DNA from: an uncultured Lachnospiraceae bacterium
Lineage (GTDB): Bacteria; Bacillota; Clostridia; Lachnospirales; Lachnospiraceae
DNA length: 17,147 bases
NCBI GenBank assembly: GCA_902489645.1
Contig: CABUAW010000053.1
Location: 1-17,147, forward strand
Direction: 5' to 3'
Shown here: positions 7,336 through 14,301 of the stretch, piece by piece
Layout of the letters: each line of letters opens with the position of its first letter
How positions within the stretch are numbered: the stretch's first letter is position 1
Program-made: the position numbers and the translations under genes
The notes under the pieces: model-generated
Seen by the model: the letters and a program-made list of their open reading frames with translations, nothing else
What the model was told of the DNA's origin: nothing
Database searches by the model: none

Positions 7336-7364
7336 ATTATAGGGGGTCGCCGTAAAAAAGGCAA
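7336..7364 (-). promoter_or_regulatory. Promoter of the TPR protein-hflX operon
   Basis: On the minus strand TTGCCT (7359-7364) and a perfect TATAAT (7336-7341) are spaced by 17 bp in the short gap after the RnfC-RnfD stop. The transcript would begin about 20 nt before the ATG. This supports a transcription unit separate from the redox genes upstream. Confidence 0.55.
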
Positions 7365-7370
7365 GGCTTT

Positions 7371-9455
7371 TCAAATTCTTTTCACAGATGGAAATTCCAG
7401 CAGCGGCACAGCCAAATCCATACAGGCCACCGCAAAGAACACGCTGCCCGCACCGGCCCCCATCAATTGAAATAAAAGGGTCAAGACGGCCGAGGCCAGA
7501 GCAAATGTCCACCGTCCCGCCTTGGACGGCGGCATTGTCTCATAACTCCATATTAAATAAGCCCCGCACAATATGACCGAAGCCGACATCAGATTTCCCG
7601 CCCGTCCAACGCCTGAAACCGCCAAAAAGGCCAATGGATACACCGCCGGACACATTCTGCGCGCACACATCCACAAAAGAGAAAAAATGGCAAAAAGCCA
7701 CAAAGGCTCGATAAACGGTACATCAAAGGGTGCAAACAAAAGCTTGCCTACAAGCACCGGATGCACCGGCGATTTTCCAATGCCGCCAAAAGCCTGCTTT
7801 CCCAGAAGAATTGCCGTAATTGAAGCCAAAGCCACCTTCCATAACGGCGTCTCCAACGGAAACAGCAGAGCCAGGAAAAGACCTGTAAAAAAAGCGGAAC
7901 CGTCCCGAACAGATATATATTCATTTCGAAATGTCTGCCAAAAATATTCGGAAAGCAGGGCGCAAAGAGCGCCGACCACCAACATTCCCGCCAAATGTAC
8001 GCTGTACTCTGCATTTTTATAAAAAGCGGCTGCAATTAACGGAATCAATCCGATAACGCTCTGTTTCATCACATCATAAATCGTTCCCCGGCGATGAATA
8101 TGGGGCGCGCTCTGGCTCTGACGTTCCAAAGGCTTGAGCCGTCTGAAAATTTTCCGTTCCCTTGGAACATCAATATAATTCCCCCGGCTTTTATCAGATG
8201 TTTTTAAAGACTTTTCCCGAATCCGTCCCTTTTTTACCTGGCCGATATATTCTGTCAGACGCCTTTGTGAAGGGCACACATAGGAACAGAGACCGCATTT
8301 AATACAATCCGAAGCCCTTAGCTCCTCCGATACCTTGCCGCCGGCCAGATATTCCGCCTCAATTTTATCCGGCATCAGTCCCTGGGGACAGACCTCCCGG
8401 CACAGACCGCAATGGATACAGGGCGAGATAAAAGCCTGTGCCGGCCGCAGCACAAGAAGGCCGCAGGTTTCCCTGGTCACCCATGTATTCGGTCCGTCCA
8501 CCGTATGGCCCTCCAGCGGTCCGCCATGGATAATGACGGCCTCCGAGGATTTCCCGCCGCAATAGTCTATAATATCCTGGACATTTGTCCCAATCGGTAC
8601 CCATAAATTTTTCGGAGATTTCACTTCGCCCGAAACTGTAATTCCAACACGGGTCCACGGCTCACCGTCATAAACCCCATCATAAAGGGCCGCCATTTCC
8701 GCGACACTGACCACGGCCGCCGAATGTTTTTCCCTTCCAAAAACCTCCTTGCGAAGCATCCTTTCATTGCCGTTTGGATACCGCCGTTTCATGGACAACA
8801 CCCATATCGGACGCCTGTTCCCCATATTTTTCCCGTATTTCTGCACGGTCCGCTTCATCCGCGCTACGGCGTCAAAGGCATCCTCATTAATACATATATA
8901 GACCGATTCCGCTTCCGCAGCCATTGCCCCCAAAATTGCCCCAATCACAATTTTTCCCGGACTTTCCATCATCAAACGGTACCCCGAGGTGATATAGGGC
9001 TCATTTGCAAAGCCATTGACAATCAAAGCCTCGGATTTCGGCAGTCTCTTTTTGGACAAACCAATCCGGTGCATGGACTGAATCATGGCCCTTCCTTCAA
9101 AATTCATGGCAAAGGGATGCCACGGTCCCGTCTTTGCGTTTTCCTTACGGATTTTTATATAAGGTTCGAAAACTCCCGGCGCCCGCTGATAGTCTTTAAT
9201 CTCCTCCACATATCCGGCGATACTTGCATGAACGCAGGCCTCATCCTCCGATTCCGCTTCCCCAATAACCTGCCCCCGGCAAACATATTCGCCCGGAAGT
9301 ACCGTCGGACGGCAGATAGCCTCCCCATTCTGGCTTAAAGAAATACAGACCCGCTCCGGTACATATCCCTCAAAGGACTTTTCCCGGGTCAATTGTTCCC
9401 ATGCCTCTTCATATACATTTATTCCACGGCCTCTGCCCATGTTGTCACACTCCAT
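7371..9455 (-). CDS. RnfC-RnfD fusion: 4Fe-4S electron-transfer protein with membrane domain
   Basis: One chain of 694 aa joins two Rnf subunits. Residues about 25-95 are the RnfC N-terminal barrel-sandwich domain (LPGEYVCRGQVIGEAES, VHASIAGYVEEI). Residues 140-340 are the RnfC Rossmann/SLBB core (ALIVNGFANEPYITSGYRLM, HGGPLEGHTVDGP). Two 4Fe-4S motifs follow: CIHCGLCREVCP (C346, 349, 352, 356) and CIKCGLCSYVCP (C384, 387, 390, 394). After a basic linker (400-455), about 465-690 is an RnfD/NqrB-like membrane domain with some eight hydrophobic segments and the family signatures RDGSAFFTGLFLALLFP and FGGIGKSPVHPVLVG. Oddities: the RnfC GLGGAGFP cofactor loop is absent, the RnfD [S/T]GAT flavin-attachment motif is not found, and no other rnf gene is near. 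TTG 9461 and ATG 9440 are alternative starts; I prefer ATG 9455 (GAGGA 9 bp upstream). Likely quinone-free membrane electron transfer; partner unknown. Confidence 0.88.
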   Translation of the reverse strand: MECDNMGRGRGINVYEEAWEQLTREKSFEGYVPERVCISLSQNGEAICRPTVLPGEYVCRGQVIGEAESEDEACVHASIAGYVEEIKDYQRAPGVFEPYIKIRKENAKTGPWHPFAMNFEGRAMIQSMHRIGLSKKRLPKSEALIVNGFANEPYITSGYRLMMESPGKIVIGAILGAMAAEAESVYICINEDAFDAVARMKRTVQKYGKNMGNRRPIWVLSMKRRYPNGNERMLRKEVFGREKHSAAVVSVAEMAALYDGVYDGEPWTRVGITVSGEVKSPKNLWVPIGTNVQDIIDYCGGKSSEAVIIHGGPLEGHTVDGPNTWVTRETCGLLVLRPAQAFISPCIHCGLCREVCPQGLMPDKIEAEYLAGGKVSEELRASDCIKCGLCSYVCPSQRRLTEYIGQVKKGRIREKSLKTSDKSRGNYIDVPRERKIFRRLKPLERQSQSAPHIHRRGTIYDVMKQSVIGLIPLIAAAFYKNAEYSVHLAGMLVVGALCALLSEYFWQTFRNEYISVRDGSAFFTGLFLALLFPLETPLWKVALASITAILLGKQAFGGIGKSPVHPVLVGKLLFAPFDVPFIEPLWLFAIFSLLWMCARRMCPAVYPLAFLAVSGVGRAGNLMSASVILCGAYLIWSYETMPPSKAGRWTFALASAVLTLLFQLMGAGAGSVFFAVACMDLAVPLLEFPSVKRI

Positions 9456-9502
9456 CCTCAAATTTCCTCAATAGTATGTGTGGCAAAGATTTGATTTATG
9501 CG

Positions 9503-9555
9503 AAAAAAGTGCCCGATTTCATATTCCCTCTCAATCGAAATATGAAACCAGGCAC
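9503..9555 (-). terminator. Strong terminator after the flavodiiron gene
   Basis: Minus-strand RNA forms a continuous 17-bp stem between 9539-9555 and 9509-9525 with a 13-nt loop, followed by six U (9503-9508). Two of the pairs are U-G and G-U wobbles; on the plus strand these become A-C mismatches, so the hairpin is best for the minus strand. It lies 19 bp past the flavodiiron stop and separates it from the RnfC-RnfD gene. Confidence 0.9.
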
Positions 9556-9573
9556 CTTCGGTTCATCTAAAAA

Positions 9574-10797
9574 TTACTTTTTCTCTTCTTCCATGGATTC
9601 CAGAATCGCATCGGCCAAAACATCCAGCTCATTGGCTTTTTCAGCCTTCAAGGTTGAAGCCAGGGACAGACGGCTGTCAATCACTGTCATGTTTTTCAGC
9701 TCTTCCTGAATAAATTTCTCCATCAAATCACCGGACTTGCAAGCCCAGGAACCGTTTTCCACAATGGCAAAGGTTCTGTTCTGAAGATTCAGCGCTTTCA
9801 TATCCATCAGATAATTGTGCATCACCGGATAGATTCCCAGATTATAAGTAACGCTGGCAAGAACAATATGACTCAGACGGAAAGTTTCTGAAATCAGGTA
9901 AGATACATGGGTATTGGATACGTCATACATAACCACATTGGTCATACCCTTTTCACAGAGCTTGGCGGCCAGCGCCTGAGCTGCGGCTTCTGTGTTGCCG
10001 TACATCGACGCATAAGCAATCATAACGCCCTTTTCTTCCGGTTCATAAGTACTCCAGTGCTGATATTTGTCCAAAAGATAACCGAAATCGGAACGCCATA
10101 CCGGACCATGCAGCGGGCAGATATATTTAATATCGTTGACAATGCCTGCCGCCTTTTTCAAAAGAAGCTGTACATGCGGTCCGTATTTTCCGACAATGTT
10201 TGTATAATAACGTCTTGCATGGTCAATCCAGTCACGGTCAAAATTCACTTCGTCATTAAAAAGCTTACCATCCAAAGCGCCAAAGGAGCCGAAAGCATCC
10301 GCCGCAAACAGTGCGCCGTTGGTTACGTCAAAGGTTACCATGGCTTCTGGCCAGTGTACCATCGGCGCGGCCACAAAGGTCACCGTATGCTTTCCAAAGC
10401 AGCGTGTATCGCCTTCTTTAACTTCATCCAACGTATGTCCGTCGATATGGAAATCAAACTGGCGCATCAGCATGAACGCCTTTTCCGTACTGATAATCGT
10501 TACATCCGGATAACGGAGAAGCACTTCCTCGATAGAAGCACCGTGGTCCGGCTCCATATGATTAATAATCATATAATCCAAAGGACGGCCGTTCAGCACG
10601 TGTTCCAGATTATCAAGGAACTGACGGCAGGAGGACCAGTCAATCGTATCAAAGAGGACTGTCTTTTCATCCATCAGTACATAAGCATTATAGGAAACCC
10701 CTTCCGGGATTGGATGTATATTTTCAAATAAAGACAGACGGTGGTCATTGGCACCAATCCAATATAAATCTTCTGTTACATTTCTGACACAATACAT
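9574..10797 (-). CDS. Class A flavodiiron protein (O2/NO reductase)
   Basis: Flavodiiron proteins reduce O2 to water, or NO to N2O, and protect anaerobes. The protein is 407 aa, the size of the minimal class A form. The metallo-beta-lactamase-like domain (1-250) holds the diiron ligands H80-x-E82-x-D84-H85 (NHMEPDHG), H148 (APMVHWPE), D167 (FAADAFGSFG) and H230 (CPLHGPVW). The flavodoxin domain (from about 256) has the FMN phosphate loop YASMYGNTEAAA (262-273) and aromatic FMN-contact region SVTYNLGIYP. No rubredoxin or NADH-oxidoreductase domain is fused to it, so it needs an external donor. Its AGGAGG overlaps the TAG stop of the upstream rubredoxin-ended fusion, with an 11-bp gap, so both are made together. 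Rubredoxin is the known donor of this class. O2 versus NO preference cannot be read from sequence. Confidence 0.95.
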   Translation of the reverse strand: MYCVRNVTEDLYWIGANDHRLSLFENIHPIPEGVSYNAYVLMDEKTVLFDTIDWSSCRQFLDNLEHVLNGRPLDYMIINHMEPDHGASIEEVLLRYPDVTIISTEKAFMLMRQFDFHIDGHTLDEVKEGDTRCFGKHTVTFVAAPMVHWPEAMVTFDVTNGALFAADAFGSFGALDGKLFNDEVNFDRDWIDHARRYYTNIVGKYGPHVQLLLKKAAGIVNDIKYICPLHGPVWRSDFGYLLDKYQHWSTYEPEEKGVMIAYASMYGNTEAAAQALAAKLCEKGMTNVVMYDVSNTHVSYLISETFRLSHIVLASVTYNLGIYPVMHNYLMDMKALNLQNRTFAIVENGSWACKSGDLMEKFIQEELKNMTVIDSRLSLASTLKAEKANELDVLADAILESMEEEKK

Positions 10798-10808
10798 GGC
10801 TCTTCCTC

Positions 10809-12728
10809 CTATTCTTCAATAAACTGTTCTTTGCCTTCGCCACATTCCGGACATACCCACTCTTCCGGTAATTTTTCAAATAACGTTCCAGGCAATACTT
10901 CACTCTCTTCGTCGCCCAACTCCGGATTATATTCGTATCCGCAGCCGCTGCAGATATAACTCTTGCCAATCGGTTCAGCCTTCGGCGGTTTCGGACGTTT
11001 CATCTTCACCATCGGTACCGGCGCCGGCTGTTTTGGTTCTCCATTATCCAAAGCCTGCGTCAGCAGCGGAAGGATTTCCATAACGTCGCCCACAATACCA
11101 TAATCACAGTTCTTGAAAATCGGCGCATTGCCGTTTTTATTAATCGCTACAATCGTAGAAGCGTCTTTAATACCTTTAAGATGCTGGCTGGCTCCGGAAA
11201 TACCGCAGGCAATATAGAGATTTCCGAGGAATTTCTGTCCGGACATGCCGACATAGCGGTCCATAGGAACATATTTCAATGTTTCGGCTACCGGACGGGA
11301 GGAGCCAATCGCTGCGCCAGCCGCTGCGGCCAAGTCTTCAATCAATTTCATATTTTTCTTTTCCCCGATACCTTTTCCGGCGCTGACAACACGTTCTGCC
11401 TGGGTAATCGGCGTATCAATTGCGATTCCAACGCTAAAATCATATCCGTCTTTTTTAAGATTTTCTACCAGAGAAGCTACTTTTTCTTCCGGGCTGCCGC
11501 TCTTGAAAATCATTTTCTTACGGATGCCTGTCACAGCCGGTTTTTTAGCCACGCTGCGGCTGCCTCCGCCGGAAGAAGATTTCGGCAGTTTTCCGATTAA
11601 ATGGGACGCAATAACAACTCTCTGGATTTCGTTGGTTCCTTCGTAAATTGTCGTAATCTTGGCGTCTCTGTATGCCCGTTCTACTTCCATACCCTTTAAG
11701 AAGCCGCTGCCGCCGAAAATCTGTAAAGCGTCGTTGGTAACTTCCAAAGCGATATCTGAAGCGTACATTTTCGCCATGGCCGCTTCCATTGCATATGGCT
11801 CATGGTATTCTTTCAATTCTGCCGCGCTGTAAATGAGCATCCGGGCACAGCGGAGTTTTGTCGCCATATCGGCCAGCTTAAAGGAAATGGTCTGCTGCTG
11901 GCAGATTGGTTTTCCGAACTGTTCTCTTTCTTTTGAATATTCCAACGCATTTTCATAAGCGCCCTGAGCAATACCGAGAGCCTGGGAAGCGATACCGATA
12001 CGGCCGCCGTCCAGCGTTGACATGGCAATCTTAAATCCGTCGCCTTCTTTTCCAAGAAGATTTTCCTTCGGAACCTTTACGTCATTAAAAATCAATTCTG
12101 CTGTGGAAGAGGAACGAATACCCATCTTGTCATAGTGGTCGCCAAACTCAAAGCCTTCCCAGCCTTTTTCAACAATAAATGCAGAAATACCCTTTGTTCC
12201 AATATCCGGCGTCGTTACGGCAAACACAACATATGTATCCGCTTTCGGTGCATTCGTAATAAAAATCTTGCCGCCGTTCAGTAAATAATAATCGCCCTGT
12301 AAAACCGCCGTTGTCTCTGTTCCGCCTGCGTCTGAACCCGCATTCGGCTCGGTCAGGCCAAAGGCGCCAATCTTTTCGCCCTTTGCCAGCGGCACAAGAT
12401 ATTTCTGTTTCTGCTCTTCCGTACCATAGGCAAAAATCGGCCAGCTTCCGAGGGACACATGGGCCGAAAGGATAACTCCCGTACCACCGTCAACTCTGGA
12501 TAATTCTTCGACTGCAATGGCATAGCTCATAACATCAAGTCCTGCGCCGCCATACTCCTTTGGATATGGAATTCCCATGAGTCCCATCTCACCCATCTTC
12601 TTTACGGCGTCCATAGGAAATTCATTATTCTGGTCCAACATAAAAGCAATCGGTTTAACCTCTTCTTCCGCAAATTTCCGAATCACCTGACGAAATTCCT
12701 CATGAGCTTCTGTCGTTTTAAAATACAT
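10809..12728 (-). CDS. Acyl-CoA dehydrogenase / ETF-alpha FAD domain / rubredoxin fusion
   Basis: One 639-aa protein with three redox modules. Residues 1-380 form a short-chain-type acyl-CoA dehydrogenase: FGLTEPNAGSDAGG (123-136) at the FAD, MGIRSSSTAEL (202-212), and IYEGTNEIQR with E363 as catalytic base. A Ser/Gly/Lys linker (383-405) follows. Residues about 441-560 match the C-terminal FAD-binding domain of ETF-alpha: YVGMSGQKFLGNLYIACG, ISGASQHLKGI, VAINKNGNAPIF, DYGIVGD. The ETF-alpha N-terminal domain and any ETF-beta are missing, so no bifurcating second flavin site is expected. After a Pro/Lys linker (563-588) comes a rubredoxin with CSGCGYEYNPELGD and CPECG (C593, 596, 626, 629). 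AGGAGG precedes the ATG by 7 bp. Likely path: acyl-CoA to FAD to FAD to iron, then to the flavodiiron protein encoded next. It might also run in reverse as an enoyl-CoA reductase. The acyl chain is unknown. Confidence 0.95.
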   Translation of the reverse strand: MYFKTTEAHEEFRQVIRKFAEEEVKPIAFMLDQNNEFPMDAVKKMGEMGLMGIPYPKEYGGAGLDVMSYAIAVEELSRVDGGTGVILSAHVSLGSWPIFAYGTEEQKQKYLVPLAKGEKIGAFGLTEPNAGSDAGGTETTAVLQGDYYLLNGGKIFITNAPKADTYVVFAVTTPDIGTKGISAFIVEKGWEGFEFGDHYDKMGIRSSSTAELIFNDVKVPKENLLGKEGDGFKIAMSTLDGGRIGIASQALGIAQGAYENALEYSKEREQFGKPICQQQTISFKLADMATKLRCARMLIYSAAELKEYHEPYAMEAAMAKMYASDIALEVTNDALQIFGGSGFLKGMEVERAYRDAKITTIYEGTNEIQRVVIASHLIGKLPKSSSGGGSRSVAKKPAVTGIRKKMIFKSGSPEEKVASLVENLKKDGYDFSVGIAIDTPITQAERVVSAGKGIGEKKNMKLIEDLAAAAGAAIGSSRPVAETLKYVPMDRYVGMSGQKFLGNLYIACGISGASQHLKGIKDASTIVAINKNGNAPIFKNCDYGIVGDVMEILPLLTQALDNGEPKQPAPVPMVKMKRPKPPKAEPIGKSYICSGCGYEYNPELGDEESEVLPGTLFEKLPEEWVCPECGEGKEQFIEE

Positions 12729-12793
12729 CGCTACTCCTCCTTTTTACATAAATCCTGATATTTTTGTCCGCTTTTGTTATATAAAAGAGAACT

Positions 12794-12830
12794 GTCCAAA
12801 ACCACATCTTTGGACATCCTTCACGTCCAA
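12794..12830 (-). promoter_or_regulatory. Overlapping hairpin arms between the Rrf2 gene and the fusion gene
   Basis: Three mutually complementary arms occur: on the plus strand GTCCAAA (12794-12800), TTTGGAC (12809-12815) and GTCCAA (12825-12830). The middle arm can pair with either outer one, giving two exclusive hairpins in the transcript. No U-tract follows directly, so it is not a clean terminator. It may be an attenuator, a protein site, or a processing element controlling read-through from the Rrf2 gene. I see no convincing promoter for the fusion gene in the 103-bp gap. Confidence 0.4.
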
Positions 12831-12831
12831 C

Positions 12832-13245
12832 TTAAATGCCAATCATATCGGCAAGGGTATGTTTCTTTAACTCCTCATCCAATACATGCTGAATACCCTT
12901 CAGATTATTATGAATCCTGCAGCAATTGTGATTCCGACGCCGCCTGGAACAGTCATATCCCGGCTGCATACAGGCCGAAACATGCATATCGCTCCCCATG
13001 ACTTGCATCAATTCAAAAAGCGTTATCTTCTTTAAATCACACTTCAGGCGGCATCCTCCGCCATTTCCCCGGGTAATTTCCACCATCCCGGCTTTGGCCA
13101 GCTTTTTTAATATCTTGTAGCCAAACTGCTGAGGCGCCAATTCCCGGTCGCATATATCATTCATCGTCATCTGTTCACCCGCTGACAATGCCGAAAGCAT
13201 CCGCAGTGAATAGTCAATTTCCTTTGTAACCAGCATATTGTACAC
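12832..13245 (-). CDS. Rrf2-family transcriptional regulator with a Fe-S cysteine triad
   Basis: A 137-aa Rrf2/IscR/NsrR-type repressor. Winged helix at about 4-68: MLVTKEIDYSLRMLSAL, then QQFGYKILKKLAKAGMVEI as recognition part and RGNGGGCRL as wing. The effector part has C92, C99 and C108/C109 (ACMQPGYDCS, NHNCC), the spacing used by IscR and NsrR to hold a Fe-S cluster that senses O2, NO or cluster status. Extra cysteines C65 and C69 lie in the wing. GTG at 13243-13245 is chosen because GGAG lies 8 bp upstream; ATG at 13234-13236 gives the more typical family N-terminus and remains possible. It is followed by the acyl-CoA dehydrogenase fusion and flavodiiron genes, its probable targets, and has a dyad over its own promoter. 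Confidence 0.92.
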   Translation of the reverse strand: MYNMLVTKEIDYSLRMLSALSAGEQMTMNDICDRELAPQQFGYKILKKLAKAGMVEITRGNGGGCRLKCDLKKITLFELMQVMGSDMHVSACMQPGYDCSRRRRNHNCCRIHNNLKGIQHVLDEELKKHTLADMIGI

Positions 13246-13269
13246 ACCCTGTTCTCCTTTTATGATTTT

Positions 13270-13301
13270 ATACTATCAAACTTGATAAATTTTGTCAAGT
13301 T
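13270..13301 (-). promoter_or_regulatory. Rrf2 gene promoter with overlapping operator dyads
   Basis: On the minus strand TTGACA (13293-13298) and TAGTAT (13270-13275) are 17 bp apart. An inverted repeat AACTTGA-N9-TCAAGTT (13279-13301) covers the -35 and spacer, and a second one, TATCAA-AC-TTGATA (13274-13287), overlaps it toward the -10. The position is right for autorepression by the Rrf2 protein. Confidence 0.7.
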
Positions 13302-13346
13302 ATATTATGGAATTTTATAAAAATTATTCATTATTATTCCATAATA

Positions 13347-13382
13347 AAAAAGAAGTCCACCTTAATTTTCAGACTTCTTTTT
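13347..13382. terminator. Terminator of the DegV gene
   Basis: AAAAAGAAGTC (13347-13357) and GACTTCTTTTT (13372-13382) form a perfect 11-bp stem with a 14-nt loop. It lies 14 bp after the DegV stop on the minus strand, and the symmetric A/T flanks let it work on either strand. Confidence 0.9.
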
Positions 13383-13396
13383 CATATACGTTTTAT

Positions 13397-14236
13397 TTAA
13401 AATGCAATAACAATACCGCCGTCATTGGCGTAAAGCGTTCCCACTCCCGCCGTATCGGCAATAATAATCTGTTTAAACGGATACCGTTTCGCAATTTCTT
13501 CTTTGACATACTGGGCTCTCTCCGGACAGTTGCAATGGGAAATGCCAAAAATACGGTTTTCAAAATCCGATACTCTGCTGCCGACTTCCTCAATCATCTT
13601 CTTCAGGGCCTTTTTTGTTCCCCTTCCTATGGCGCATTGTTCAATGGTGCCTTCCGGCGTTCCCATCATAACCGGTTTAATATTTAATACGCTGACAAGC
13701 GCGGCCTTCATCCCGGTCAACCGTCCGTTTTTACGGAGAGTTTCCAGGTTCTCCAGAACAAACAGGGTTTCCCGGCGGCGGATATATGCTTCCACCTGCG
13801 CGACAATCTCTTCAAAGGAAGCGCCGGCCTCGGCACATTCCTGAATTTTTAAGGCTACAAGTGTTTCGCCAATACAGGCAGAACGCGAATTAAATACATA
13901 TACTTTTTTATTTGGAAATTCTTCTTCCACCAGCCGCTGGCCAAGCACGGCGCTGTTATAAGAACCGCTCAGTTCTGCGGAGAGGGTTACGCAAAAGGCG
14001 GTCACCTCATCTTCGCCAAAGGCTTTCTTATACTCTTCCGGCGATGGACAACTGGATTTCGGACATCCCTCATAATCTGCCACAGCCTTAATAAATTTTT
14101 TCTGGTCAAAGGATGCGTCATCGACAAAATCCACACCATCCACCTGCAGCGTCAAAGAAACAATTTTAATTTTTCCTTCCTTTTTCATCTCCGGTGTCAA
14201 ATCCAGACAGCTGTCTCCAATAATGCGATAGTCCAT
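13397..14236 (-). CDS. DegV family fatty-acid-binding protein
   Basis: A 279-aa DegV/FakB-like protein. FakB members present a fatty acid to the kinase FakA for phosphorylation and entry into phospholipid. Features: IIGDSCLDL at 5-12, the family hallmark SSCPSPEEY (61-69), LSAELSGSYNSA (85-96) with the Ser/Gly carboxylate site, ENLETLRKNGRLTG near 155-170, and VLNIKPV. The C-terminal H-T-GPG-type carboxylate motif of FakB proteins is not evident; the end reads DTAGVGTLYANDGG, so the binding pocket may differ. The open frame reaches GTG 14251, but that codon lies within the GGAGG ribosome binding site; ATG 14234-14236 is the real start. No FakA kinase gene is nearby. It has its own promoter and terminator. 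Confidence 0.9.
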   Translation of the reverse strand: MDYRIIGDSCLDLTPEMKKEGKIKIVSLTLQVDGVDFVDDASFDQKKFIKAVADYEGCPKSSCPSPEEYKKAFGEDEVTAFCVTLSAELSGSYNSAVLGQRLVEEEFPNKKVYVFNSRSACIGETLVALKIQECAEAGASFEEIVAQVEAYIRRRETLFVLENLETLRKNGRLTGMKAALVSVLNIKPVMMGTPEGTIEQCAIGRGTKKALKKMIEEVGSRVSDFENRIFGISHCNCPERAQYVKEEIAKRYPFKQIIIADTAGVGTLYANDGGIVIAF

Positions 14237-14272
14237 TTTTATTTCCTCCACACGTAGTTTTCATTACTACTA

Positions 14273-14301
14273 ATCATAGCACAGAAAGTGTTAAACGTCA
14301 A
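14273..14301 (-). promoter_or_regulatory. DegV gene promoter
   Basis: On the minus strand TTGACG (14296-14301) and TATGAT (14273-14278) are separated by 17 bp. The -35 overlaps the last codons of pdxR, so the gap between the two genes is used fully. Its leader would be about 30 nt. Confidence 0.7.

Noticed and set aside
7309..7512. Upstream extension of the TPR protein frame by 68 codons
   Set aside because: It would overlap the C-terminal end of the RnfC-RnfD gene in another frame, has no ribosome binding site, and the GGAGG at 7314-7318 marks the internal ATG 7306-7308 as start.
9401..10731. Plus-strand open frames of 102 and 274 codons opposite the flavodiiron gene
   Set aside because: They lie antisense to a gene with complete catalytic motifs, show no domain signature, and appear to be by-products of codon bias.
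10809..12728. Reading the fusion as electron-bifurcating Bcd-EtfAB
   Set aside because: ETF-beta and the N-terminal ETF-alpha domain are missing, so the second FAD site needed for bifurcation is not encoded.
14237..14251. GTG start for the DegV protein
   Set aside because: That GTG is part of the GTGGAGGAA ribosome binding site of the ATG at 14236; starting there adds five residues that the family lacks.
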